Counted from the stretch's first letter, positions 1 through 8,687 are shown. The stretch is 38,234 nt of DNA from Gemmatimonadaceae bacterium (GCA_025362035.1 JANYIN010000138.1:1-38234), one strand, 5' to 3'. Notes: generated by a model from the letters alone, not told the origin. Numbers and translations are program-made.

Positions 1-1377
<1,377 letters not shown>

Positions 1378-1389
1378 GCACGCACGTCG

Positions 1390-1809
1390 GCGACAGGCGC
1401 GCTCGGGCTCGAGACGCGCCGTCCGCCGTTGAGGACATGGGCGGCATAGGAAGAGAAACGAGCGCTGCGGCTCGGGAAATACCGAGGCTCGTCGAGTTCC
1501 AGCGCGCTGTTTTCGGAGCTCGACGGTTCATGATTGGCGACATCCGAGCCAGGACCCGCGACAGGCGCGACGGGGGCAACGACCTCCTGGCCAGCGCCGG
1601 CCAGATACTCGGCCACGGCGTGGAAACGCCCGTCATGCCCCGAGAGCTCCGCGGCACCGTCGCGGACATGTCCGGCGATTCCCGAGAAACGCGCACCGTC
1701 GTCGCGGCAGCCCGCGCCGTCGTCGCGCGTCCGCGCGCCCACGTCCCGGAAACGCCCGCCATCGGCAGGGCTTGACCCGTCAACGTCGAGGAAGAGAACA
1801 GTCTCCGAA
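1390..1809. repeat. Degenerate 21-nt tandem repeat array downstream of thiC
   Basis: Cutting the sequence every 21 bases from 1390 gives about 20 aligned units. Strongest columns by hand count over 21 units (1390-1830) are: G at column 3 (17/21), A at 4 (15/21), C at 9 (16/21), C at 11 (15/21), G at 12 (15/21), C at 14 (16/21) and C at 20 (14/21). The best units are those starting at 1453, 1474, 1621, 1684, 1705 and 1747; the last one or two units match poorly. No spacers separate the units, so this is not a CRISPR array. Read on the minus strand, each unit gives seven codons. A minus-strand frame stays open across the whole array with a loose heptad such as DDGARFS, hydrophobic at its sixth position. 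I cannot tell whether this is a relic gene, a repetitive peptide gene or a non-coding repeat. Confidence 0.7.
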
Positions 1810-1852
1810 CACGTGGGACAATCTGGCCTATGGGTGTTCTGCGCGACGAAGT

Positions 1853-1877
1853 GGGCGACACTTTTCTGATGTCGCCC
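1853..1877. other. Inverted repeat (8-bp perfect stem, 9-nt loop)
   Basis: The arms GGGCGACA (1853-1860) and TGTCGCCC (1870-1877) are perfect complements around CTTTTCTGA. It lies just after the 21-nt array and about 50 nt before the next gene. It could be a transcription terminator for thiC read-through, an operator or the relic end of a mobile element. No T-run follows, so an intrinsic terminator is not obvious. Confidence 0.4.
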
Positions 1878-1929
1878 CCCTCGCATGCTCCCGAGCGGGG
1901 TCCAAACGGTTTCTCCTTCGGACATCGCC

Positions 1930-2421
1930 ATGCGCTCCAAGACCGCCATCATTCTCGGTACCCCTATCGCGTGCTGGGGACTGTTCGGGTGCCTGATGCT
2001 GCTGGGCCAGAATGCCGACGTCGCCGGCGTGGCGGCCGGCATGTGGGGTGCGCTCTGGTTAGCGCTTGTTCACTTTCGCAAACCGCCGCACTGGACGGCG
2101 CGGGACCGCGGGCGCAGCAACCGCCGCGGCGGCCGTACGGTGTGGAACGGCGCGGTGCTTGCCTCGCTCTTCCTGCCTCTTCCAGTCTACTTCCTCGCGG
2201 TCTTCTTCGAGCGCATCGGGATTGCGCAGGTAGGGCTGACAATCCCTTTGTTCGCCGTTCTGGGCTTGCCGGCGCCGGCGACACTGTGGTGGATGGCGCT
2301 CGTGCCTTCCGCGGAGCAGGACGAAGTGATGCTGGTGCCGCTGGGTTGGCGCCCCTTCACCCCGCAGGCACCATCGGGCGCTATCCCGCCGCGCGCGACC
2401 GGTATGCGCCGCGCGGTGTAG
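1930..2421 (+). CDS. Orphan four-helix membrane protein
   Basis: I do not recognise a family. The 163-residue product has four likely membrane segments at about residues 5-26, 30-48, 72-93 and 98-125. The loop between helices 2 and 3 is very basic (positions 50-70, rich in R, K, G and H), which would favour a cytoplasmic location. A short Pro-rich hydrophilic tail follows the last helix. ATG at 1930 was chosen because hydrophobic sequence starts at once; an upstream GTG at 1885 would add a 15-residue polar leader. No clear Shine-Dalgarno precedes it. It stands alone between the repeat array and the quinone oxidoreductase and is separated from the latter by a strong hairpin. The membrane profile makes a real gene likely; function is unknown. 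Confidence 0.6.
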   Translation: MRSKTAIILGTPIACWGLFGCLMLLGQNADVAGVAAGMWGALWLALVHFRKPPHWTARDRGRSNRRGGRTVWNGAVLASLFLPLPVYFLAVFFERIGIAQVGLTIPLFAVLGLPAPATLWWMALVPSAEQDEVMLVPLGWRPFTPQAPSGAIPPRATGMRRAV

Positions 2422-2448
2422 CATCGCGCCCGGCGTTTCCCTTCTACG

Positions 2449-2477
2449 GCGGCGCGCATGGACACCATGCGCGCCGC
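2449..2477. terminator. Perfect 13-bp hairpin between the membrane protein and qor
   Basis: The arms 2449-2461 and 2465-2477 are perfect reverse complements with a 3-nt loop (ACA). They are almost all G/C with a central CATG. It lies 28 nt after the stop of the upstream membrane protein gene and about 105 nt before the next start. A stem this stable in an intergenic region is best read as a transcription terminator, although no T-run follows. A dimeric-regulator site is the alternative. Confidence 0.5.
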
Positions 2478-2582
2478 GTCGCATGTGCCCCCCTCGCCAG
2501 AGGACCCGTGATAACTTTCGCCCGACAACGTCAGCCGCGAGGGCAGGCGACGAATTTCCGGACGATGTAGCGAGGAGCTCGC

Positions 2583-3551
2583 ATGCGCGCCATACGCGTT
2601 CACGAACTGGGCGGACCTGATGTGATGCGGCTCGAAACCGTCGCAGACCCTTCTCCCGGGCCCGGTGATGTACTCGTGCGCATTGAGGCCATCGGGCTGA
2701 ACTTCATCGAGGTGTACTTCCGGACAGGACTCTACAAGACGGCGCTGCCGTTCACACCCGGATCTGAAGGTGCTGGTACCGTGGTCGCGGTCGGCGCGGG
2801 TGTCAACGACGTCGCCGTCGGCGATCGGGTCGCATCGCAGAATTTCACCGGATCGTATGCGGAGCTCGCACTCGCGAAAGCGGACCGGCTTGTGCGGATT
2901 CCCGATGGGCTGAACGCAAAGGACGGCGCTGCCGCCATGCTGCAAGGCATGACGGCGCACTATCTCGCGACGTCGGTGCATCCGCTCAAGCGGGGCGACC
3001 GCTGTCTCGTTCACGCCGCGGCGGGCGGCGTGGGCCTCCTGCTTTGCCAGATCGCGAAACGGCTTGGCGCCACCGTCATCGGTACGACGTCTACCGAGGA
3101 GAAGGCAGAGCTCGCACGCCACGCTGGCGCCGACGAAGTCATCCTGTACTCGCAGGTGGACTTCGTCGAGGAAGTTCGGCGCATCACCGGAGGCGCAAAG
3201 GTCGACGTGGTCTACGATTCCGTCGGACTCGCGACATTTCTGAAGAGCTTGGACTGCCTGAAACCGCGCGGCATGCTCGCGCTGTTCGGGCAGTCGAGCG
3301 GCCCCGTAGCGCCATTGGACCCCGGCGTGCTCAATCAGAAGGGCTCGCTCTTTCTCACGCGACCCACGCTCGCTCACTACGTGGCGACGCACGAGGATCT
3401 CGTCTGGCGCGCCGGCGAGATCCTCGGTTGGGTTCGCGACAGATCGCTGAAGCTCCGGATCGATCGCGAGGTTCCGCTGGCGGGTGTCGCTGAAGCGCAC
3501 CGCGCCCTCGAAGGGCGACGGACCACGGGAAAGGTGCTGCTCATTCCATGA
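2583..3551 (+). CDS. Zinc-independent quinone oxidoreductase (MDR superfamily)
   Basis: This 322-residue protein matches the NADPH:quinone oxidoreductase (QOR) branch of medium-chain dehydrogenase/reductases, which reduce quinones in the cytosol. The N-terminal catalytic fold shows [13 protein letters not shown] (about 39-51) and PGSEGAGTV (about 59-67). The Rossmann domain carries the AAGGVG dinucleotide-binding motif at residues 146-151. GADEVI and DVVYDSVG follow at the usual places. The structural-zinc cysteines of alcohol dehydrogenases are absent, as expected for QORs. Length is typical. The start is supported by a GAGGAG Shine-Dalgarno about 5 nt upstream. The next gene begins 37 nt after its stop on the same strand, so cotranscription is likely. 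The exact substrate cannot be read from sequence. Confidence 0.93.
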   Translation: MRAIRVHELGGPDVMRLETVADPSPGPGDVLVRIEAIGLNFIEVYFRTGLYKTALPFTPGSEGAGTVVAVGAGVNDVAVGDRVASQNFTGSYAELALAKADRLVRIPDGLNAKDGAAAMLQGMTAHYLATSVHPLKRGDRCLVHAAAGGVGLLLCQIAKRLGATVIGTTSTEEKAELARHAGADEVILYSQVDFVEEVRRITGGAKVDVVYDSVGLATFLKSLDCLKPRGMLALFGQSSGPVAPLDPGVLNQKGSLFLTRPTLAHYVATHEDLVWRAGEILGWVRDRSLKLRIDREVPLAGVAEAHRALEGRRTTGKVLLIP

Positions 3552-3588
3552 CGGTGACGCACCCTGCTCGGCGCGCGTCCCGATAGTG

Positions 3589-4230
3589 ATGCGACGCGCG
3601 CGCTCGTTCTGCCTGCTCTTTCTGGTTTCGGCCTGCTCGCGGCATCTTTCCTCGGCGCCGACACCGGTCGACGCGGCCGCTCCGCCGCCGCGCAGCGCAT
3701 CGTCTGCCGCGCCGTCGTCGGGCGCGACGCCTCCGCCCATGGCGAACGTCTCCAGCGAGGAGACGGTCAACTACATCATCGCGCGCGGCTTGATGATTCC
3801 AGTGGCCGGTGTCGCGACGAACCAGCTCAACGATACGTTCGACGAAGGGCGTGACGCCAAGCGTGTGCACCGGGCGCTGGACATAATCGCGCCGCGCGGC
3901 ACCCCGGTGCTGGCAGCGGACGGTGGGCGAATCCTCCGGATCAGCGCCAGCACGCTTGGCGGCAATACCATCTACGCCATCGATCCTCTCGGGCGCGTGG
4001 TGTATTACTATGCGCATCTGGACGCGTACCAGCCCGGACTCGCTCAGGGGGCGACGATCGCGCGGGGCGATACGTTGGGATTCGTCGGCACCACCGGCAA
4101 TGCGCCCAAAGACACGCCGCACCTACACTTCCAGGTGATGCGCATGCCCGCTGACGGAAAGTACTGGGACGGCGACCCCATCAATCCCTATCCCCTGTTT
4201 CTTCTCTCGCACGCTGCGGCAAGTCCATGA
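3589..4230 (+). CDS. M23 family peptidase, lipoprotein
   Basis: The 213-residue product has a lipoprotein signal (VSAC lipobox, lipidated Cys16) and then a flexible Ala/Pro/Ser linker to about residue 50. A LytM/M23 zinc endopeptidase domain follows from about 65 to 205. The metal-binding signature is present: HRALD (H94, D98) and HLH (H178, H180), with YAHLD between them. M23 enzymes cut peptidoglycan peptide cross-bridges in the periplasm; the full set of ligands suggests an active enzyme rather than an EnvC/NlpD-type activator. ATG 3589 was chosen because it places the lipobox correctly; longer starts run into qor. The stop overlaps the next start as ATGA, so the downstream RNA-binding gene is translationally coupled. 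Confidence 0.9.
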   Translation: MRRARSFCLLFLVSACSRHLSSAPTPVDAAAPPPRSASSAAPSSGATPPPMANVSSEETVNYIIARGLMIPVAGVATNQLNDTFDEGRDAKRVHRALDIIAPRGTPVLAADGGRILRISASTLGGNTIYAIDPLGRVVYYYAHLDAYQPGLAQGATIARGDTLGFVGTTGNAPKDTPHLHFQVMRMPADGKYWDGDPINPYPLFLLSHAAASP

Positions 4231-4538
4231 CACTTACGTCGAAGGAACGCGCTGAACTGCGCGCCGAGGCCCACCGCCTCTCGCCGCTGGTCCACGTTGG
4301 GCATCAGAACCTCACCGACGCCGTCATCCAGACCATCGACGATGCCCTTCGCACGCACGAATTGATGAAGGTCGCGCTGGCCAAGGCGAGCGACGTGAAG
4401 CCGAAGGACGCGTCACACGCCCTGGCGGAGAAGCTGGGAGCGGACGTGGTGCAGACGATCGGCCGCACATGCACGCTGTATCGTGAGAACCCCGACCTCA
4501 AGCGGAAGAAGGGTGCCCCGCCGCCGTGGCGTGCGTAG
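4227..4538 (+). CDS. yhbY: YhbY-type CRM-domain RNA-binding protein
   Basis: This 103-residue protein is a single CRM (YhbY) domain. It has the family pattern of an N-terminal helix (RAEAHRLSPLVHVG), then LTDAVIQTIDDAL and HELMKVAL, and a basic tail. YhbY proteins associate with large ribosomal subunit precursors and act in ribosome assembly in the cytoplasm. The usual GxxG loop is present here as VGHQNLT, with the second Gly replaced. The ATG overlaps the stop of the M23 peptidase gene by 4 nt, implying translational coupling. The pairing of an envelope lipoprotein with a ribosome factor is unusual. Identification is by domain pattern and length, both typical. Confidence 0.88.
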   Translation: MTLTSKERAELRAEAHRLSPLVHVGHQNLTDAVIQTIDDALRTHELMKVALAKASDVKPKDASHALAEKLGADVVQTIGRTCTLYRENPDLKRKKGAPPPWRA

Positions 4539-4541
4539 CGG

Positions 4542-4568
4542 TTGTCGCTTCGGCGATTCGCGTTATCT
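4542..4568 (+). promoter_or_regulatory. Possible promoter of the ferredoxin gene
   Basis: TTGTCG (4542-4547) and TTATCT (4563-4568) sit upstream of the ferredoxin ATG at 4608 with a 15-nt spacer, which is short for a housekeeping promoter. A small TCGC-TTCG-GCGA hairpin (4545-4556) overlaps this region and could instead be the end of the yhbY transcript. Weak pattern evidence only. Confidence 0.2.
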
Positions 4569-4607
4569 TTTTGTGGCGGCCCCTGAGTTGGACCATCTGA
4601 GGCGAAC

Positions 4608-4871
4608 ATGCCCTACATCATTACCGAGCCCTGCATCAATACCAAGGACAAGGCGTGCGTGGACGTCTGTCCCGTGGATTGCATTTACGAAGGTGAGAAG
4701 CAGCTCTACATCAACCCCGACGAGTGCATCGACTGCGGGGCCTGCGAGCCGGAATGCCCGGTCACGGCGATCTTCCCCGAAGAAGATGTGCCGGCCCAGA
4801 TGAAGGAATACGTGCAGCTCAACCGCGAAGTCTTCAAGGGCGAAAATCCGCCTGGACGTCCCACGCGCTGA
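4608..4871 (+). CDS. fdxA: Seven-iron ferredoxin (FdxA type)
   Basis: The 87-residue soluble electron carrier aligns closely by eye with Azotobacter-type ferredoxin I. Cysteines C9, C17 and C50 match the [3Fe-4S] ligands, and C21, C40, C43 and C46 match the [4Fe-4S] ligands. C25 corresponds to the extra conserved Cys of that family. The CVDVCPVDCIYEGE and DECIDCGACEPECP segments are diagnostic, and the C-terminal extension after the second motif is usual for this class. The second Cys of a canonical first CxxC is Thr12, consistent with a 3Fe rather than a 4Fe first cluster. A TGAGGCGA sequence lies just before the ATG as a ribosome-binding site. No dedicated redox partner gene is adjacent. 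Confidence 0.92.
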   Translation: MPYIITEPCINTKDKACVDVCPVDCIYEGEKQLYINPDECIDCGACEPECPVTAIFPEEDVPAQMKEYVQLNREVFKGENPPGRPTR

Positions 4872-4893
4872 GGCGGCAGGCAGGAGGTGGGCG

Positions 4894-5622
4894 GTGTTGC
4901 GCGCCCTGACGTTCGATTACTGGGACACGCTGTACGAGGGCGGTGCTCTCCCCGAGCGCGTGGCGCTACGACGCACCGCAGTTGGGGCACTCCTCGGCGC
5001 GTACGGACGCGACCTTCCCGAGGCGCAGCTCCGCGCGCTCTACGAGGAATCGGGAACCGTAGCGCAACGCTGGTGGAGCGAGGAGCAACGAGGGTACACC
5101 ACTGACGACCGCCTGCGCTGGATACTCGAGCGCGCGTCCGTCACGCCACAAAAAGGCTGTTCGCACGTGACGGCCGCCGCCGACGCTGTGGACAACGCGC
5201 TGCTGATGCTTCCACCGGCCATGCTGCCCGGTGCGTGGCAGATGCTCCGGACGCTGCAGCGCCATTTCAAGCTCGCCATTGTGAGCGATACCGGATTCGC
5301 GTCCGGCCGCGCACAGGACCGGCTGCTCGAGAAGGACGCGGCGCGCCGATTCTTCACCTCCACGGTTTATTCCATGGACGTCGGCCATGCGAAGCCGCGG
5401 CCGGAAATATTCGCGTCCGCGGTGGACTCCCTCGGAGTGTCATCCGGCGAAATATTGCACATCGGTAATGACGAACGAACGGATGTTCGCGGCGCGCTGG
5501 CGGCGGGATTCCGGGCCATTCGACTGGACGTGGTCCGCGACAGCGGACCGAGCGAAGCGGAGTTCGTGGCCAGGAGCTTCGAGGATCTGACTGAATACCT
5601 GACGCGCGCTGCTGCAGCCTAG
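4894..5622 (+). CDS. HAD-superfamily hydrolase
   Basis: This 242-residue cytoplasmic protein shows the HAD motifs in order: FDYWDTL (nucleophile D8), IVSDTG (motif II Ser), HAKPRPEIF (motif III Lys) and HIGNDERTDVRGA (motif IV acidic residues). A helical cap of about 120 residues lies between motifs I and II, as in the C1-cap phosphatase/dehalogenase group. The +2 position after the nucleophile is Trp, not the Asp acid/base of phosphatases. This resembles 2-haloacid dehalogenase-like members, so phosphatase activity should not be assumed. The start is GTG with an AGGAGG Shine-Dalgarno at about 4882-4887. It begins 22 nt after the ferredoxin stop, possibly in one transcript. Substrate unknown. 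Confidence 0.88.
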   Translation: MLRALTFDYWDTLYEGGALPERVALRRTAVGALLGAYGRDLPEAQLRALYEESGTVAQRWWSEEQRGYTTDDRLRWILERASVTPQKGCSHVTAAADAVDNALLMLPPAMLPGAWQMLRTLQRHFKLAIVSDTGFASGRAQDRLLEKDAARRFFTSTVYSMDVGHAKPRPEIFASAVDSLGVSSGEILHIGNDERTDVRGALAAGFRAIRLDVVRDSGPSEAEFVARSFEDLTEYLTRAAAA

Positions 5623-5637
5623 CGCGTTCACGCCTCA

Positions 5638-5675
5638 TCGCCGTCGCCGTTGCCCAGAACTGTTGAAGACGGCGA
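5638..5675. terminator. Inverted repeat between convergent genes
   Basis: TCGCCGTC (5638-5645) pairs with GACGGCGA (5668-5675) over a 22-nt loop. An overlapping alternative pairs CTCATCG (5634-5640) with CGATGAG (5685-5691). It lies in the 69-nt gap between two convergent genes, where a bidirectional terminator is expected. No T-run is present. Confidence 0.3.
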
Positions 5676-5691
5676 GCCTTGCATCGATGAG

Positions 5692-6438
5692 CTACAGACT
5701 CCACCCCGTCCGTTGCTTCGCCACGAAGAGCGCCGTGATCACCGCGTACTGCAGGAAGGTGCTGATCTCGCTTCGCCAGGCTTCGCCCCAGTGGTGTTCA
5801 CCGGACTCCGCGGCGGCAGGAGGGTGCGGAAACCAACGCGGGATGGTCGCCTTGTACGAAAGATACTCGGCGCCGAAGATCGACTCGAGCACGCCTTCTT
5901 CGTAGCGCACGATCAGCGAGTACTCCAGGAAGAACAGCGCGACGGCGGCGGGCAGGAACCAGAACACGCCAGAGATCACGGTGAATCCCATCCAGATGAG
6001 AAAATTTCCCGCATACAGCGGATTTCGCATCCAGGCAAAGATGCCGTACGTCACGAGCCGTTGTACGGTGCGGGAACGCCGACGAGTCACGGTCCCAGCG
6101 GCAGACACGCCCGCGAGCCGAATCGACTCGCCGATGGCGATGAGGACGACGCCGCACGCCCAGTAAGCTGCGTCCAGCCGGCCCGGAGCGAGCAACGGTA
6201 CGAGTAGAAAGGGCACTGGCAGCCAGCCACGATGACGAAACAGCACTGCGCCCACGCGCGCGCTGGTTCGCTGCTCAGCCTCGGAGATCCGGTGAGCGGC
6301 CACAGTGGAGCTGTCGGATGGATCGGTGGGCATGACGGTGGTTCGGCGATGGGGCAGACACGCTACAGCTAGCCGTGAAAGGTCGCTGGAGCGCGATGAT
6401 TGCTCAAGCGGACGGGCGAAACGAGCACGAGAAGTCAT
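5692..6438 (-). CDS. Isoprenylcysteine/phospholipid methyltransferase-like membrane protein
   Basis: The 248-residue product looks like the ICMT/PEMT family of integral membrane SAM-dependent methyltransferases. The C-terminal half carries the conserved RNPLYAGN block, further hydrophobic helices, and then an acidic RYEEGVLESIFG segment followed by YLSYKATIPRWFP. This order is typical of the family and forms the SAM pocket. About four to five membrane segments are visible. The start at 6438 is supported by an AGGGGAG Shine-Dalgarno 5 nt upstream; it gives a 50-60 residue polar, basic N-terminal extension unusual for the family. An internal ATG at 6333 would give a standard-length protein. It is divergent from the receiver-domain gene. 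Bacterial substrates of this family are mostly unknown. Confidence 0.8.
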   Translation of the reverse strand: MTSRARFARPLEQSSRSSDLSRLAVACLPHRRTTVMPTDPSDSSTVAAHRISEAEQRTSARVGAVLFRHRGWLPVPFLLVPLLAPGRLDAAYWACGVVLIAIGESIRLAGVSAAGTVTRRRSRTVQRLVTYGIFAWMRNPLYAGNFLIWMGFTVISGVFWFLPAAVALFFLEYSLIVRYEEGVLESIFGAEYLSYKATIPRWFPHPPAAAESGEHHWGEAWRSEISTFLQYAVITALFVAKQRTGWSL

Positions 6439-6520
6439 GCAAGCTCCCCTAACGGTTCACCGCTGCCGGGCGATAGCTTGGTGATCTTCTAAACCATGTT
6501 CGTCGCGGAGGCTAACGCCG

Positions 6521-7240
6521 ATGTCCAACCCATCCGGTCCCCGCCACACGCCGATCACTCCGCTCTTTCTCAACCTCGGCGACGAGGCAGCGGAGCCGCG
6601 GGTGCTCGTGGTCGACGATCAACAGGAAGTCCGCGACGCCATTGCGTTGCTGCTCGGCCGGCGCGGATGCGCCGCCGTCACGGCCGGATCCGGACCGGAA
6701 GCACTGGAGCGCATGCGTGAAGAATACTTCGACGTGCTGCTCTGCGACGTGCGCATGCCGGGCATGTCGGGACTGGAGTTTCTGTCGGAAGCGCTACTGC
6801 TGGACCGCGATCTCCCCGTGCTGATGCTGTCCGGTTACAACGACCTGTCCACGGCGCGCGACGCGCTGGAGCGCGGCGCGATGGATTATCTGACCAAACC
6901 GATCGAGCTCGATGAGCTGGACCGGGCTGTCCGCGCGGCGACGCGGCACCGTCGGCACCAGATGGAGCGACTGCGCGTCGAGCGAGAGCGAGGTGCGGCC
7001 GCGGCGCCGGTCGAGTCGGTAGAGCTTCGCGGCGGTCCCATTGGTGGCCGGCGCACAAGCTTGGCGGATCGTCGTATTCGGCTTTGGGTGGTGATGCAGC
7101 CGGATGGACAACACGTTTATGGATCGATCGAGAGCCCGAGTGTGCGCCCCGGTGAAACGCGCGTCCTGGGCTTCTATGGCTACTCGTCGCATACCGGCGC
7201 GATGATATGGAGTGCGCAGGACTCCGGCGAAGCGCACTGA
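6521..7240 (+). CDS. Response regulator with uncharacterised C-terminal domain
   Basis: Residues 26-142 form a CheY-like receiver domain. It has acidic pocket D32/D33, phospho-acceptor D76 (LLCDVRMPG), S104 in MLSGY, and K126 in the LTKPIEL loop. A charged helix (about 140-160) leads to a C-terminal region of about 75 residues. That region has alternating hydrophobic strands (IRLWVVMQPDG, VLGFYGYSS) and no helix-turn-helix, GGDEF or other output domain that I recognise. A sequence GCGGAGG sits 9-10 nt before the ATG. No sensor kinase gene is nearby, so this is an orphan regulator. The output is probably not direct DNA binding; a protein- or ligand-binding domain is possible. Confidence 0.9.
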   Translation: MSNPSGPRHTPITPLFLNLGDEAAEPRVLVVDDQQEVRDAIALLLGRRGCAAVTAGSGPEALERMREEYFDVLLCDVRMPGMSGLEFLSEALLLDRDLPVLMLSGYNDLSTARDALERGAMDYLTKPIELDELDRAVRAATRHRRHQMERLRVERERGAAAAPVESVELRGGPIGGRRTSLADRRIRLWVVMQPDGQHVYGSIESPSVRPGETRVLGFYGYSSHTGAMIWSAQDSGEAH

Positions 7241-7258
7241 TAGCAGTCGATCGGCGCC

Positions 7259-7675
7259 CTACTCCGGCCAGTGCGGAAGCAGCGTCCGCCACTCATCCGG
7301 AACCCGCACCGGTCTGCCGCTGCGGTCCACGGCGACGAACACGATCGACGCCACCGCCACCTGGATGTTGCTTCCGACCTTCCTCACGTCCTGTTTCACG
7401 ACGTAGCTGGTGTTCTTCACCGCCAGCAGACCGCTGCGAATGCTCAGATCGTCGCCTGGCAGCGACTGCGCGAAATAGTCGATGTCCACGTGCCGGACCA
7501 CTGAATACACCGGCACGGTCGCGAAATCTCGAACGCCGCCCACCTCTTCGCGTTCCAGCAATTCCCAGCGCGCGCGCTCCAGAAAGCCGAGCATCGCGGC
7601 GTGGTTGACATGGCCCAGCATGTCGCAATCCGACGGATAGACGTGATATACGACCACGGGCAGGCGCTCAGGCAT
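7259..7675 (-). CDS. Acyl-CoA thioesterase (4HBT hot-dog family)
   Basis: This 138-residue hot-dog-fold enzyme should hydrolyse acyl-CoA thioesters in the cytoplasm. The N-terminal signature CDMLGHVNHA contains the catalytic Asp (D18) and the GHVN turn. It is followed by the long helix LGFLERARWELL and the RHVDIDYF strand, all in the usual 4HBT order and length. A GAGGAGAT Shine-Dalgarno precedes the ATG. It lies 15 nt downstream of the PLP-enzyme gene on the same strand, and the AI-2E transporter gene precedes that, so the three probably form one minus-strand transcript. The acyl substrate cannot be inferred. Confidence 0.88.
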   Translation of the reverse strand: MPERLPVVVYHVYPSDCDMLGHVNHAAMLGFLERARWELLEREEVGGVRDFATVPVYSVVRHVDIDYFAQSLPGDDLSIRSGLLAVKNTSYVVKQDVRKVGSNIQVAVASIVFVAVDRSGRPVRVPDEWRTLLPHWPE

Positions 7676-7690
7676 TGCTCATCTCCTCGA

Positions 7691-8674
7691 TTACGTAGGT
7701 CGCGCCTGGCGCAGCCCCTCATCGCCATCCACGATCCAGCGACCGTCAAAGGTAAGCCAAAACAGCACATCCTCGTCACCCGTTTCACGCGCCAACTCCA
7801 ATGCGCTGGCCAACGCCTTCGCGCTGTAAGTGGCGTCCAGACGCGGCCCTCCCGCCGCGGCAAGGTGCGCGGCCGCGAGTTTGCCCGAAGGCGTCTCGCG
7901 AGCATACGCGCCGCCGTACGAATGGTCGTCGATCACGAGGCAGCGCTCATCAAGTGACGGAAGCGCGCCGCCCGACGCTCGTGTGACCAGCTCGTTAGTG
8001 CGCCGAGCAAGCGACAGCACGCGGCGTCGGTTGGCCACGATGCGCGGCGCCACGCGCACACCCACCACTTTCGTGGAAACGCCGGCAATGGTGAACCCGA
8101 CCAGTAGCCCGGCTACCGTACCACCGCTGCCTAACGGAACTACGATGGTTTTCGGCATGGGTAGCCCGTTGCGAGCGCATTGTGCCACGAGCTCAAGTGC
8201 GGCGAGCACATGGCCAACGGCTCCAAGCGGCACACTCGCCCCGGCGGGAATCCAGCACACGTCGGTGATCGCCCGGCGCCACCCGGCTCGCGCGTAGGCG
8301 TCGAGAGGTGACCGCGCGTGCGTGACGCGAGCGCTCGCGCGCAGACGGGCTGCCGTGATGACCGAGACGGCATGCGTCTCCTGGGGCCACGTGATTACGT
8401 CGGCACGTGCGCCGAGACGTCCCGCATACCGCGCGACGGCGAGCGCGTGCGTCGAGCCAGTCGGACCAACAGTGAGGACCACACGTCCGGGCTGAACGCC
8501 CGCCAGTAGAAACTCAAGTGCGCGTACCTTGTTGCCACCGAGTTCGTCGGCGCTCAGATCGTCGCGCTTGGACAGGAGCGACACGCCGTCGAGAACCCAA
8601 CGTTCTACGGGCGTTTCTTTGACGCCAAGATCGACGCGTGGTAGTGCGACAACCAGAGCCGGCGTAGGCGCCAT
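7691..8674 (-). CDS. PLP-dependent D-cysteine desulfhydrase / ACC deaminase-like enzyme
   Basis: The 327-residue product belongs to the fold-type II PLP enzymes related to D-cysteine desulfhydrase (DcyD) and ACC deaminase. KRDDLSADELGGNKVR contains the Schiff-base lysine (K49), and GSGGTVAGLL is the glycine-rich phosphate-binding loop. The catalytic SN(H/Q) motif after the PLP lysine, which contacts the substrate carboxylate, reads GSTHA here. This substitution may change specificity. ATG at 8674 leaves a 13-nt gap to the upstream transporter stop; an in-frame start at 8716 would overlap it by 29 nt. Probably the second gene of a three-gene minus-strand unit. The D-amino-acid or sulfur substrate is uncertain. 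Confidence 0.82.
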   Translation of the reverse strand: MAPTPALVVALPRVDLGVKETPVERWVLDGVSLLSKRDDLSADELGGNKVRALEFLLAGVQPGRVVLTVGPTGSTHALAVARYAGRLGARADVITWPQETHAVSVITAARLRASARVTHARSPLDAYARAGWRRAITDVCWIPAGASVPLGAVGHVLAALELVAQCARNGLPMPKTIVVPLGSGGTVAGLLVGFTIAGVSTKVVGVRVAPRIVANRRRVLSLARRTNELVTRASGGALPSLDERCLVIDDHSYGGAYARETPSGKLAAAHLAAAGGPRLDATYSAKALASALELARETGDEDVLFWLTFDGRWIVDGDEGLRQARPT

Positions 8675-8687
8675 CAGCGCGCCATCG

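Noticed and set aside
1390-1809. CRISPR array.
   Set aside because: Units are contiguous without spacers, strongly degenerate, and no cas genes are present.
2187-3770. Long minus-strand frame (527 codons) over qor and the M23 gene.
   Set aside because: Antisense shadow of two well-supported genes in high-GC DNA, with no domain pattern.
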